Part shown: piece after piece, positions 47,701 to 57,714 of the stretch
Layout of the letters: every line of letters begins with the position of its first letter
Position numbering within the stretch: position 1 is the stretch's first letter
From: Stictocephala bisonia
Lineage: Eukaryota; Arthropoda; Insecta; Hemiptera; Membracidae
Length of the DNA stretch: 64,000 nucleotides
Direction: 5' to 3'
NCBI GenBank assembly: GCA_035578905.1
Contig: JAQJVL010000001.1
Span: 4,022,001 to 4,086,000 of the forward strand
Made by a program: the position numbers and the translations under genes
Notes under the pieces: generated by a model
Told to the model about the DNA's origin: nothing
What the model saw: only the letters and a program-made list of their open reading frames with translations
Databases searched by the model: none

Positions 47701-50700
47701 AGTAAATTTTCAGCCATTCTAAAGTTAGTAATAATAGTAGATAATGAACAACTGATTCCCATAATATTTTTGGGAATGCTCAATTACTTATTTTTACTTA
47801 CTTTTTTTTACTTTAATATCATATTGATCATATTGAAGCGTAGCACCAAAGAATTATGTTTTTATTCACTTGTCACTGCCTCAGAGAAAGTTTGACATTG
47901 TCGATTATGTTTTATTTGGAAAAGAAAGCTATTTTTTTCTAAATTTAGAACATTATTTGTTTATTTTAGTATTTATTAATATTCATAATATGTTGCACTT
48001 AAATAGCAAGTTGATCAACAAATTCCAGGAGGAAATTCACCTTTCTCCTTACTTAAATATTGAGCACTCATTTTTATAACAATCTCACACTTTTATAACA
48101 ATCAGTTAAATCAGATAATATTCAAGACAATAAATGCTGAAATAGAAGGTAATTTGGAATTTGAGGAGGTGTTATGTTATTTATTTAGTAGAAACATTGA
48201 TTATAGAAACGTGCAGACTGTCCAAGGCAACATATTTTCTGTATACGTGCGTCTGTGCTGCGATCTAACGGGGTTTGGTTTGAAATAGGCACTCGAATGA
48301 CTGTTTGGCGTACTATTAGCTTAGCTATCATAAATTGGCCGGGTAGAAAGTGACCTGCGCGTTAAATTAAGCGCACATAGGGGTTTGAGCAGTAGAGGGG
48401 AATCGTTCCACTTCTCAGCTGCCACTCATCTCATCTCATAGTCATCTCAGTGACTAACTTCCGCCTTCAAGTGTTCAACTTTTCAACAGAGAAAAAAAGT
48501 AACTGAATGGACTGTTCAAGTTTTTTTAATTGATTACATTGTTATGCATTGTGTTATCGTTATTTTTATGCTAAACAATTATGTAATTTAATAGTGATAA
48601 GCTTGATTTGTTAGTGTTAATCAAACCAACCAATCGTCACTGCTGCTAATGATGTAGTGGGCAGTGCTTGCTATTGCGCCGCCAGCACCCGGCGTACCAT
48701 CATTCTAGCTGCAATGACATTTTTTAAACGGAATGAGACAAAGGGTTGAGAGTAGTTCTCTATCTCACTTCCACTACTCAGTACAGTGCAATTTTTTACC
48801 GTAAACTCGGCCGTGCACTACTAACCTAAACGAATGCATGCAGTCCGATGAGTAATTTCTGCATCAAGTGACCTAATATGAGACGCCCTTTATACTCTTC
48901 CTCGCCCCTCACCTATCGCCGCTTCCAGAGCCCGAGTCTACTATTATAAAAATTGAACTGTACATCTCTCTCGCGCCAATGCATTCAGTAGGTAACTTTC
49001 TAAGCGGCCTATCTATAGGGACACCAGCGTGTGCTGGACAGATAGAGCGACAAAGAAAGATAAAAAGTGGCAGGGCACTTGTGCTACCTGTTATATTATC
49101 GAACAAGACAGTAGGTTCCACAGGACTCATATGACTGGACAGTCTTCTTGTTTCTATCGTAAATAGTAGAATTCTAAACTGTCAATAGACAAATTATATT
49201 TCTCTTAGTTTATTCTCACATCGTCTTCCACAATGCCTTTGATATTAGGATGTTCTGCCAGCTTGAGGATATCACTCAACAATAAGGTTATACCAGTGAT
49301 GTCTTCTTTGTTATACAGAACTACTGGAATGGGTGAAATGTCCGCTACCAATCTATAGTGAGCTAGGTAGGCTTCTCGCTGAAAACAACCACCTCACCAT
49401 TAGAATATTTAAGACTTATTTGATTAGAACAGTGGTGTTTTTTATCTGTTACTACCAAGCAACAGGTGGAGGGGGGGGGGGGTGATCGTAGATGTGGATG
49501 AGGTATGTGTGGTAGATGGATCGATCGAGAGATATATGTTGGGGGAGTTGGTTATGAATAGGTCACATATAGGGTACATGGGATCTACATACAGGTCACA
49601 TATAGGTAAACATACAGTTCTAGATGGATTTATAATATTATTGTATCCTGCATAGTTTGGTGACTGAGTAAACCTCACAACTCCTAAACAAATTTAAAAA
49701 GTCAAATAAAACATCAACTGATGTTTGTGAGTAACGTATTTCTACTTATGCATTGGCATATTTTTTATGATTGTTAAAAATGTTTGGATTGAATGACATA
49801 TATTTAAGTATGAGAAAAGTGCTTTGTTAAAAATATAGACTTTTCTAAACCATATTTAAACCATACAATTTTTGGGTTAATGTTCTGTTTTAAGTTCAAA
49901 ATTGAATTTAAGAGGAAAGTCTTAACCAATTAAACTTTTTATAAGTGATTTTTAACTTCTGCTTGTGATATTCAGTTGTATTTATTGGCCATTGAAATAT
50001 TTTGTTTTACAGCTAAATTGAAAAATCCTTGAAAACCATACTTATTGAATTACCTATAGGTCTGGTTTATAGGACATCTTAGAAAAGACAAATTTTCTTG
50101 AGAGCAAGCAACATTGTTGGGTAGGTTTCGGGTTTCTAAAAGTTTAGGTTCTCCAACAAACTCTTTCAAATGAAAAATCCCAAAAGTTACGATACTAAAC
50201 AGAGGTGCTTTGTTTTTTTATCGAGAAATTGTTCACTAATGAATCTTTTATTATGTTGTGTGCTTTTTCCATGACTTCTAACGTGTTTAGTGTTTTGGAA
50301 GTGCACCTATACGTCTGAATTTAAAACAAACGTTTAAAAAATACAAAAATTTGGATGTAGTGATAGGAATTTTTGTATTTGAAAAAAATTGTAGGAAACC
50401 CTGTTAAATTTGTATTTGAAGGCCTTATTTGATTTTGTAGTCTCAAAAAGTTGGGAAAAGCCATATTTTTTATAAATCCAACACAAAACAAAAAAGTGTA
50501 TACAAAATTAATAGTGATCATGCCTACAGTTAACTGTTGATTTCAAATATTCTCAAGTATTTTATATTTAGTATTTTTTTTTAGTTTATGACGTAGAAAG
50601 CCATAGTTATGCAACTAGCATAACAAATATTATTTGAGCTTTGGTAACTCTATTGATTGTGTTGATGGTATTGGTGCAAGTAGGTTGTCGCAACTCGAGC

Positions 50701-53134
50701 ACGTACGTTTTCTATACATACCAATTAAAGATATAAAGCCAGTTTAGTATTAAATAACCCTAAAATCCTCCTTTTTATGAGTGAACCAACCATCGTCTAC
50801 CTCTTCAGCTACGCCATATTTATTAGTTAGTTGATGGAGACCCCTGCCATAACTCTGTCAAAGGATTATATGTTTTGACAGTTAAGATTTACACACAGGA
50901 AAATATTATTTCAATACGTTATTTTTGAAAATAATATTCCCATAGTATTTTTAGTTGTTAAAATATAAATACAAACATTCAATGTAACTTACATTTAAGT
51001 GTTTCCTGAAGAAAAATGGTGGCATTACCAAAACTGAATCAGCACCACAACTCGCTACCTGTTGCGCCAGTTCACAGCTTTGTTTTGTTGCTGCAATATT
51101 AATAACACTTGCTTATTTAATAAACATAATTAAAGTGAATTTTATGTATAATATGTTAACTTCGTTAATTGTAAATTAATTAGTAACAGTTATAAATAAA
51201 TAAAATTATCAAAATAAGAACATGGAAAGGAATATTGGAATTGAGCCATTTCTATAGGGAAAATTTATACTTCCGTAAAGAATTGAACTGCAGAAGAAGT
51301 GAGAATCGAATGTTGCAAAATATGTAAACAACGTTAGTTTTGATTCTCACGGGTATAAACAGAATCATCGTTCATACTAACAACAAATATATTTACGATG
51401 CACAAAAGGTGCTTTTTGCACTAAAATAAAAAAAATCAGCAGAGACGTCTAAGATCATTTTGAAAACATTTAAATTTTTTTTAACTACTCATAGGACGCT
51501 GAAAATACTCATAGGACCTTTAAAATATACTTAAATTAAATTAATTATAATTATTATTAAAATCTATTGAAGTCGTATAGAATAAGAGTAATTATACAGA
51601 ACAGGGGCCTTATCGATTTTTTTGGTTGAAAATATTTTAAATAGTAGATACATAGCTAAGAATCAAGAATATGACGTAAAAACCTTTTGATATTCGTGAT
51701 CAGAGGATAATTCCGCACAATTCGAGTACCCACATCAATATACAGTATTTACGAAAAAATCTATTTTTCAGATTTTCTTCAGTTTCATAGTTTTCCGCTG
51801 AAAAAAACGATCATATTCTTTATTTTTAGCTACGTATCTACTATGAAAAAAATTTTCAGCCGAAATATTGACATGGCCCCTGTTCTGTATAATTACCGAT
51901 ACAAGACTAGAGGGCGTAACAAGTTTAGTTCGTCAGCTTTAAATCATATACGGGGTGTTCATAGAGGCCAATATATTTTTTTAACGACAGAAGACATTAA
52001 TTTTCTTCAGAATGTGTTATGACCTTGGGGTTTGAGTAGTAACAGAAAAATTGTAAATGTAATAATCTTTTAAGTTAACCCTCATTTTAAGGGTCTGTAA
52101 ACAGGTATCCCCTTAAGACTCATCTCACTTAGTTTGCCAAACCTAGTGTTTATTGGCAGTATATAGTTGAACTGTATATTTTTTTTATATGGCACAATAT
52201 TTTGAAGTATACCAGCACTGACAAGCATTTAGTTATTGGTGTGACAATTTCATAGTACCGATTTTCTTCAGTGTAATTTAATTGCATGGTTAGCCTTGGT
52301 GGAAAACTTTATAATGCACTGTATCGGCACAATGTGACCGTCCTTTTCTGGTAGGTTTGTGATAGCGATCTCTAGTTTTCGTCAATATTCTGTACAGATC
52401 ATTTAAAGTGAGGGGTCACTTAAAGGGGCTTTACAATTAAATAATTTGAGCTAACCACCTTTTTGAAGGACACAAAAATTGTGAAATGTTTTTTCTAACG
52501 AAGTTATAACTTAACTCGAAGAAATTAATGTCTTTCTCTTACTCAATAAATAAATACATGGAGTGGGGGTGGAGGACTTTACATTTAGGCAGCATGTATC
52601 TGTCAATCAATACACATTTAGTCTACAAAAATCCAATGTGTCAGACTACTTTTTCTAATTTTGCTATCTTGGCGCGGCCGCCGCTAGGTTGAGTTGTTGC
52701 ATGGCAGCATAGAGTGAGACAGAGAATTCCAGAGAGGGAAGCTGCCTCACTGAGAGAGATGAAAAATTACAATATGCCATGTGAATGAGAGAGAAAGGAA
52801 ACGGCGGACAGAAGTATTGGTTTGGAAGGGTAGCAGAAATTGTCAGCCAACTCTGCGTAAAGGAAGCGCTCTAAGCTCATTTCGTCAAATACGGGAAGTC
52901 TGACTACTTCTCTATCTCTCTTCGCTTCTTACAGACGTGTATTCATTGATTATGTACTGTGGACAAAAAATTGCTTTTACTATGTAACTTTATAATCGTA
53001 CTTACACTCTGAGTAAACATTAACGATGAGGATTTTGTCTGAGCCGATATACTGTCGAGCTCTCTTCACCATTGTTATCCTCTCTTCGACCGTCAGAGAG
53101 GAGATTTCTCCATAAGGACCACCCAGCAGGTACC
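38997..53134 (-). CDS. DapA/NAL-family aldolase, HOGA1-like, 5'-incomplete
   Basis: Six exons, 5' to 3': 53006-53134, 50993-51090, 49220-49379, 46836-46938, 42184-42317 and 38997-39149 (stop 38997-38999). All introns are GT-AG and all junction phases agree, giving about 258 residues of a family usually near 300-330. The family are TIM-barrel Schiff-base aldolases/lyases; HOGA1 splits 4-hydroxy-2-oxoglutarate in mitochondria. Landmarks: LLGGPYGEISSLTVEER, SCGADSVLVMPPFFFR, VADISPIPVVLYNKEDITG, LAEHPNIKGIVEDD, AGAVGGITPMANIVGEQLC and GVAGLKAAMDLVGVYGG. The usual GS/TxGE is GGPYGE, YxxPxxTG has lost its Pro, and the Schiff-base lysine of G-I/M-K-D/E is Val. Exon 49220-49379 has one extra base. 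No N-terminal exon was found upstream in the window. N-acetylneuraminate lyase is the alternative family assignment. Confidence 0.85.
40584..40966. mobile_element. 383-bp MITE with ~33-bp terminal inverted repeats
   Basis: Left end TAGTCCAGCCGTTCTAACTT and the inverted right end agree over about 33 bases with one or two mismatches (left ATCTCTGAG, right ACCTCTGAG). TA dinucleotides flank both ends. No coding content. Size, TIRs and TA target fit a Tc1/mariner-type MITE. It lies in the last intron of the aldolase-like gene. Confidence 0.8.
41670..41705. repeat. (TA)n microsatellite next to a SINE
   Basis: About 18 TA units directly adjoin the 3' end of the inverted SINE at 41711. Simple repeats often mark the SINE tail. 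Confidence 0.9.
41711..41855 (-). repeat. tRNA-derived SINE, copy 4
   Basis: Same orientation as 37126. B-box region AAGGTTCAAATCTCC and A-box GGCTCAGTGGCTAAGGCTTT are readable on the minus strand. The 3' palindrome is decayed. Confidence 0.75.
42378..42425. repeat. Hairpin with 20-bp arms in an intron
   Basis: GTCACTTATCAACCTGAAAA pairs with TTTTCAGATTGATAAGTGAC around a loop of about eight bases, with one mismatch. It lies about 60 bases upstream of the aldolase-like exon 42184-42317 in transcription order. Confidence 0.7.
42480..43199. other. AT-rich intron sequence
   Basis: Part of the intron between exons 46836-46938 and 42184-42317; nothing further recognised. Confidence 0.35.
43200..43346 (+). 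repeat. LINE 3' end with terminal hairpin
   Basis: Contains the hairpin AGGGCTTTGCAGCCTT, then AACAATAAAGTCGTTTTTC and a CATTTCAT end. Architecture matches 18480-18692 and 63285-63345, so it is a 3' UTR fragment of the same or a sister non-LTR family, inserted in an intron. Confidence 0.6.
43673..43744. repeat. Inverted repeat, 27-bp arms
   Basis: GCAGTTGATTGTATAAAATG plus TAATTCC pairs with GGAATTACATTCTATACGAT plus CGACTGC across an 18-base loop; three mismatches, all transitions. It is probably a small palindromic MITE remnant. Confidence 0.7.
44150..45352. mobile_element. Hairpin-bearing repeat pair flanking a ~1.2-kb block
   Basis: TATAAGGAGAAATAGGGCA at about 44169 is repeated inverted near 45331-45350. 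Just inside each is the hairpin motif (44210-44236 minus; 45239-45265 plus, with another minus copy at 45190-45215). Between 45173 and 45288 two 43-bp arms, each starting GAGAACATATGCACAACTTT, form an almost perfect inverted repeat. The inner segment 45060-45170 matches 11270-11390. It is either one element with inverted ends or two head-to-head copies. No protein is encoded. Confidence 0.55.
44565..45000 (+). repeat. Single arm of the 1-kb foldback family
   Basis: Landmarks AATTAATTTTATGAC, GTTTTTGAGTATTAAA, GTGAAAACTAGT, CAATTAAACGAGG, CTCTTAGTTCCTTA and AACCTTCAAACTC appear in the same order as in the right arm of the element at 53226-54225. Only one arm is present here, nested in the 44150-45352 block. 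Confidence 0.7.
47385..47437 (-). repeat. 36-bp minisatellite, short locus
   Basis: About one and a half units in inverse orientation: ACGTACAGTGATATTGACCC and CCCGCCCGCCCATACACGTAC. The unit matches the arrays at 54419 and 60145. Frames on both strands here are by-products. Confidence 0.7.
47500..48193. other. Intron sequence, nothing recognised
   Basis: AT-rich part of the aldolase-like gene intron. Small plus-strand frames have no signature. Confidence 0.35.
48200..49165. mobile_element. ~0.97-kb element with short inverted ends
   Basis: ATAGAAACGTGCAGACTGTC at about 48204 pairs with the inverse of GACAGTCTTCTTGTTTCTAT near 49140-49160, agreeing at most positions. The interior is GC-richer than its surroundings and has no long frame. 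Ends match the short repeat at 11745-11930, so it is a mobile, non-autonomous family. It abuts (55 bases from) the exon starting at 49220. Confidence 0.55.
51597..51887. mobile_element. 291-bp palindromic MITE
   Basis: Ends CAGAACAGGGGCC and GGCCCCTGTTCTG are perfect inverse copies flanked by TA. Complementarity continues inward through GAAAATATTTT and TAGTAGATACATAGCTAAGA versus TTTAGCTACGTATCTACTAT, so almost the whole element folds back. No coding content. Tc1/mariner-type by TA target. Confidence 0.8.
51950..52550. mobile_element. Degenerate long-inverted-repeat element
   Basis: Left-side AAGACATTAATTTTCTTCAG and TAAGTTAACCCTCATTTTAA are matched in inverse by segments near 52510-52540 and 52400-52420, with many changes. 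The left tip GGGGTGTTCATAGAGGCC has no clear right partner. It lies between exons 50993-51090 and 53006-53134. Confidence 0.4.
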
Positions 53135-53225
53135 CTGGAGTTGAGGCAACAACTACTCAACTATTAAGGTACAAAAATGTGGCACTAATTAGTATTATAG
53201 CCATGACACTTACGCTTAGGGACAA

Positions 53226-54225
53226 GCTCTGCTGTCGGCGCAGAAATTATGTGCACCCGAGTTTGAAGGTAGTTTTCTAAGGAATTAAGAGGCTTACAAA
53301 AATCTAATCACACCATTGTATTTCTCGTTTAATTATGCGTTATTAAATAAGCAGTTTTACATTTTATTTAGAATTTTAATAATTTTTAACTTAGTTGGAA
53401 CAAAATAAATACCGGAATTTTAACTAGTTTTCACTGTGCGTTAAGTTTACACCGTTACCACTCGAATCCCCGTTAATGTATGGCATTTATATTTTAAAGC
53501 CCGGTTGATAGGAATGTTTTCTGTAAGTTTCGTCAATTTTATAATTTTATCTTTTCGAGAAAAAAAGTTCTTATCCATTTCCTGAAACATTTTCTTGGCT
53601 TTTAGAGGTCGTAAAATTAATTACTTTGTCTTGTTGTAATCCTTATGACATTTATAGTTACAATACATTACTTTCATATACGTAGGTAAATTCAGTGATT
53701 TAAAATCTATTTCAGTGTATTAATTTCAAGTTATTTATAATTGATTTAAATCAATTTTAAAGTCACCGTATTTAGTTATATATAAGAAAGCAATGTATTG
53801 TAACTATACATGTCATAAGGATAACAACAAGACTAAGTAATTAATTTTATGACCTCTAAAATGTTTCACGAAATCGATAAGAACTTTTTTCTCGAAAATT
53901 TGAAATTCTAAAATTGACCAAATTCATAGGAAATATTTGTTTCAACTAGGTGTTAAAATATAAATACGATACATTAACGAGTTTTTGAGAAATAACCTTG
54001 TAAACTTGATGTTTAGTGAAAACTAGTTTAAATGTCAGTACTTATTTTGTTCTAACTAGGATAACAATTATTAAAACTTTAAATAAAATGTAAAATTGCA
54101 GTTTTTCTAACGTACTATTAAACGAGGGAAACAATGGTATGATTGGATTTTTCGCAGATCTCTTAGTTCCTTATAAAACAACCTTCAAACTCGGGTACAC
54201 ATAATTTCTGCACCGACAGTAGAGC
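53226..54225. mobile_element. 1-kb foldback element, two ~480-bp inverted arms
   Basis: Left end GCTCTGCTGTCGGCGCAGAA and right end TTCTGCACCGACAGTAGAGC mirror each other. The arms continue to match inward: CACCCGAGTTTGAAGGTAGT, ATTAAGAGG, TAACTAGTTTTCACT, TGTCTTGTTGTAATCCTTAT and TACAATACATT. They meet near 53730 with almost no spacer. No frame of note. A single arm of the same family is at 44565-45000. It starts 91 bases upstream of the first visible aldolase-like exon. Confidence 0.85.
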
Positions 54226-54321
54226 ATCTCAGGATCAGTGTTTTGGACTTGAATAAAAGAAACAACACCTATTTATCCTAAGGAATCTGTTTACTACAAT
54301 CACTACTGCTGATACTATCCA

Positions 54322-54369
54322 TAACTCTTAGATAAAAACTTAACAATCTAAGTTTTTATCTAAGAGTTA
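54322..54369. repeat. Perfect hairpin, 21-bp arms
   Basis: TAACTCTTAGATAAAAACTT plus A pairs with its perfect inverse across a six-base loop. Further AAGTTTTTAT/ATAAAAACTTAA pieces follow to 54412. The adjoining GTACGTGTAT minisatellite begins at 54419. Confidence 0.75.
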
Positions 54370-54418
54370 AGTTTTTATACAATTAACTCTAATATAAAAA
54401 CTTAACTGTAAAACTTAG

Positions 54419-54780
54419 ATGTACGTGTATATCCACATAAATCCACTTACGTGTATGGGTGGGTGGATGGGTAAATTCCACCGTACGTGTATGGGTGGGT
54501 GGGTGGATCAATACCATTGTACGTGTATAGGTGGGTGGGTGGGTCAATTCCACCTTACGTGTATGGGTTGGTGGGTGGGTCAATTCCACCGTACGTGTAT
54601 GGGTGGGTGGGTGGATCAATACCATCGTACGTGTATAGGTGGGTGGGTGGGTCAATTCCACCTTACGTGTATGAGTGGGTGGGTGGGTCAATTCCACCGT
54701 ACGTGTATACTGTATAGGTGGGTCAATTCCACCATATGTTATGGGTAGGTGGGTGGGAATCTATTGTATGTATAGGTTCA
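54419..54780 (+). repeat. 36-bp G-rich minisatellite array
   Basis: About eight units of CGTGTATGGGTGGGTGGGTG followed by a GATCAATACCA or GTCAATTCCACC half and GTA. Variants recur every third unit (GGATCAATACCAT...), hinting at a 108-bp higher-order unit. Since 36 is divisible by three, all frames stay open and produce false frames of about 100 codons rich in WVGG or THPPTHTR. GGG runs could form G-quadruplex. Confidence 0.9.
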
Positions 54781-54919
54781 CAGGAATACGTAATTCTATA
54801 TTTTTGGTGATACAAATTATGCCAGTTTAATAATACGACTAGGCCTATTAAACTAGTATTAATGAGTATTTTCATTCATTGGACTCGGTATTATGAATAA
54901 AAATACCGAGTGTACAAAA

Positions 54920-55530
54920 AGTCCCGGAAAGGTTAATCATTTTTGTAAAATTTTAAGAAGAGGTACTAAGTTACTGGACATAAAAACCTATTTTAACACA
55001 TAATTCAATGACCTGCTATCTTCTTACAGGGTCGAACCGCTTGGAGTCGGAATAAAATCTTAAATGTAAGCATAGGTCAATATGTTTAACATTTTAAATG
55101 TCTTAATTAGTACAACATGCGCGAGTTAGATCTCAAAGGATAATCTTAAACAAAACGGTGGTGCTAAAAAGTTTCAATACTGATCTTATATTAAAGAATG
55201 GTTTAATTGTATTGTAACAATATCAGATGAAGCTACAAAACATCACATATAATTATTTAACACAAACACCTACTTTAAGCGCGAAACTTTTGAGCGCCGC
55301 AATTTTGTTTAGGATTAACCTTTTGAGGTCTAATTTGTGGCATGATTTTCTACTAATTAAGATCTTTAAAATGGTATGCACATCTATCTATGCTTACATT
55401 TAAGATTTTGATCCGACTCCTAGCGAGCCGTCCCCCTTAGGAGATAGTGGGTCATTATAATAATAGAATCGATACTCTTTAAGTTTAATTTGAAAGATTA
55501 ACCTCAGGTGTTGCATGGTTCACCTGTTGT
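54920..55530. mobile_element. ~0.6-kb long-inverted-repeat MITE
   Basis: GGAGTCGGAATAAAATCTTA plus AATGTAAGCATAG near 55043 is mirrored near 55390-55430, and CTCAAAGGATAATCTTAAAC near 55133 is mirrored by GTTTAGGATTAACCTTTTGAG near 55308. Similarity extends outward through AATGACC and AGGTTAATC. The centre near 55220 is unpaired. No coding content. Confidence 0.65.
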
Positions 55531-56376
55531 AGTGAACCATTAGTTATTTGTAAAAGATGTTGAATTTTTACATTTTGACACTGTTAAATTCGTGAAACTT
55601 TGCATGCCATTTTTTAATAATTTTGCATTAAAAATCTCATAATATCAACTCATGATTCACTGGAATGGGGTTTTAAGGGATATAGAGTGTTCACTACAAA
55701 CATATGTATACATATATATGTATACAATTATTTGTATATGTATATAATATGTATATTTTTAAAATTCGGTCACAATAAAAAGTGGTTTATAAGGTTAGGT
55801 CATAATACAAAATTATAGGCAATGTTTCTGGATATCTATAAACCTTTATTGAACTCATTTTAATGTTATTTTTATATGTTGTACATATTTATAAAATATA
55901 CATTTTTACTTTTGTTAGTTTTAACAATAAGGGATCATTTTCAACCCTAATAATAATAAGTGAATATCTTCCTAGAAGAGATTCCAAAGAGGTTTCTATT
56001 TTATCGTAATATACGGGATATAAATAACGATAAATTTAATACATCAATATTTGTAATCAATTTTTAAAATATTTGTTAAGTTCAAGGAAATCCATTCGTA
56101 ACAAAATTATCAAAGATAAAATAAGTATTTTACTTGTGATTAAGTGTACCCACAATTAATTGAAGGTTACATTTCACAAGTTCTGATAAGCTTTTGCTTA
56201 TAAGTAAATTTCATAGCTCAGTAAAATGTCAGACTAGGTGTAACTGTCGATCATCTACGTCAGCAATTATACGTCAATGAATTGTTTTGAATTAGATAAG
56301 GCAACAGGTAAACTCGACTAGCCAATAGAAATCCTGGAAATGTTATCACCCCCAGACCACTTTTCTGCATACTAGC
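55531..56376. other. Upstream region of the 56402 gene
   Basis: AT-rich, with a palindromic ACATATGTATACATATATAT stretch at about 55698. No TATA box is convincingly placed. Confidence 0.35.
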
Positions 56377-56381
56377 TCAGT
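56377..56381 (+). promoter_or_regulatory. Arthropod-type initiator (TCAGT)
   Basis: A TCAGT initiator lies 20 bases upstream of the ATG at 56402, in CTAGCTCAGTAGTAGTGCAG. A transcript starting here would have a short leader. Single-motif evidence only. Confidence 0.35.
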
Positions 56382-56401
56382 AGTAGTGCAGTTGCCGAGG
56401 A

Positions 56402-57253
56402 ATGGACGAGGAACGTGCTCTTGACAATCCACAACCTAACACCATGTCCAAGAGGGTGTTTAAGGGAAAACGCAAGGTTAGGGCTTGGACTAAGAGGTGT
56501 AGGACTAAGCGCACTAAATTTAGTAGTTATAAACGCTCGACTGCCAAGGTATCAACTTCCTCGGTCACTTCTACAAAAACCACTTCGAGTTATTTATTTA
56601 ATATGAACAACACTGCAAATAATTCTGTGGGCTACAATGACGGTCCTATGCCAGGAACTTCTTCCAGCACTATATGTGAAGCTGATTCAGTAACTCATGT
56701 AGCCCTTGAACCGAAAGGTGATGCAGGAAATTCTACAAGTGACTTGTGGCAAGATGAACCAGAAGCAAATGCGGGAACTCAATGCGAAGCTGTTCCACGA
56801 GCGGCTACGGACATCCAAAAAGAAGATTGTTCTGTAACATCCACGACCATGGTTCCACAGACACCTGGACAAGCTGATAATCCAGAAATTTATGAAGCCA
56901 CCGGACTGGAAAGTGATGAAGGAAATTCTGCGAGCAACTTGTGGCAAGCTGAGCCAGGAACAAGTACTGCCACTCAGTTTGAAGCTGTTTTATTGGCGTC
57001 TAAGAATATCCAAGCGGGAACTTCTGCGGTTACATCTGCTAGCAGGGTTCCAGAGACACCTGGAGGTAATCTATGGGGAACTATTTTTGACACTTCTACG
57101 AGAACAACCAGTAACTTTGTAAATTCTTCTTTAATCGGCGCAGTTGCTACTTCTTCGGGATCGTCTCAAGAGGCTTCTATGGCAACCATTCCAGGAACCT
57201 CCAAGAACAGCGATATAAACATGCTTGCAGCCCCATTTTTCGTGGACACTGAT
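56402..57253 (+). CDS. Unrecognised 284-residue first coding exon
   Basis: An uninterrupted frame from ATG at 56402 reaches a strong donor (GAT|GTAAGT at 57254) in phase 0; reading on adds five codons and a stop at 57271. Residues 1-55 are very basic (MSKRVFKGKRKVRAWTKR, then RTKRTKFSSYKRS), suggesting nuclear targeting or nucleic-acid binding. The rest is low-complexity Ser/Thr/Glu-rich. Two tandem ~60-residue repeats follow, each with GNSxSxLWQxEP, then TQxEAV, then VPxTPG. There is no membrane segment or known domain. Codon usage and G/C content stand out from the flanks, so I regard it as real. It is a first exon of a spliced gene whose later exons I did not find, or less likely an intronless gene ending at 57271. 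The basic start faintly resembles N-termini of some Mutator-like transposon proteins, but that is not enough to name it. Confidence 0.7.
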
Positions 57254-57271
57254 GTAAGTACATACAAGTAA

Positions 57272-57714
57272 TATGTTTTAATATGTATAATAATGTTTTA
57301 AAAGGTTTGATGCTGAAAATGTGTATCTTAAGTTAATCTGTCTTCTATTTACACAAAAAATTAAAATGAAAAAGTAAGATAATATTTTTCTTGGGACAGA
57401 GAGGATGTTTGTTTCTATGATCAATTATTCGAGAAAGTTTTGTAAGACATTTTTGTTAATGGAAGGAATACGGATACAACTAAAGTTACTGCTGAACTCC
57501 ATAAATATATCGTACGTCGTTAATTAATTTTTTTAATTATTTTTGTTAGAATCAGAAAAATTAACCAATAAAACTGAACTTTTATCAAAGTTCCTCGTCC
57601 TACTAAGTTCTTTGGTAAAATATCGCAGTTAAAAAGGAATATAATAGGTAATTCATATGTAAGAAATCTTGAATAATCATATCATTGATATTTTATCTAC
57701 AATATGTTATAAAT
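57272..57714. other. Intron or 3' flank of the 56402 gene
   Basis: No further exon seen. Confidence 0.3.

Noticed and set aside
38997..53134. N-acetylneuraminate lyase (NPL) as the identity of the aldolase-like gene
   Set aside because: The C-terminal GVAGLKAAMDLVGVYGGSCR and GAVGGITPMANIVG blocks are closer to HOGA1/DapA than to NPL, though the active-site changes leave some doubt.
54389..54748. Frames of about 76-109 codons on both strands
   Set aside because: They are by-products of a 36-bp tandem repeat whose length is divisible by three; no independent evidence of translation.
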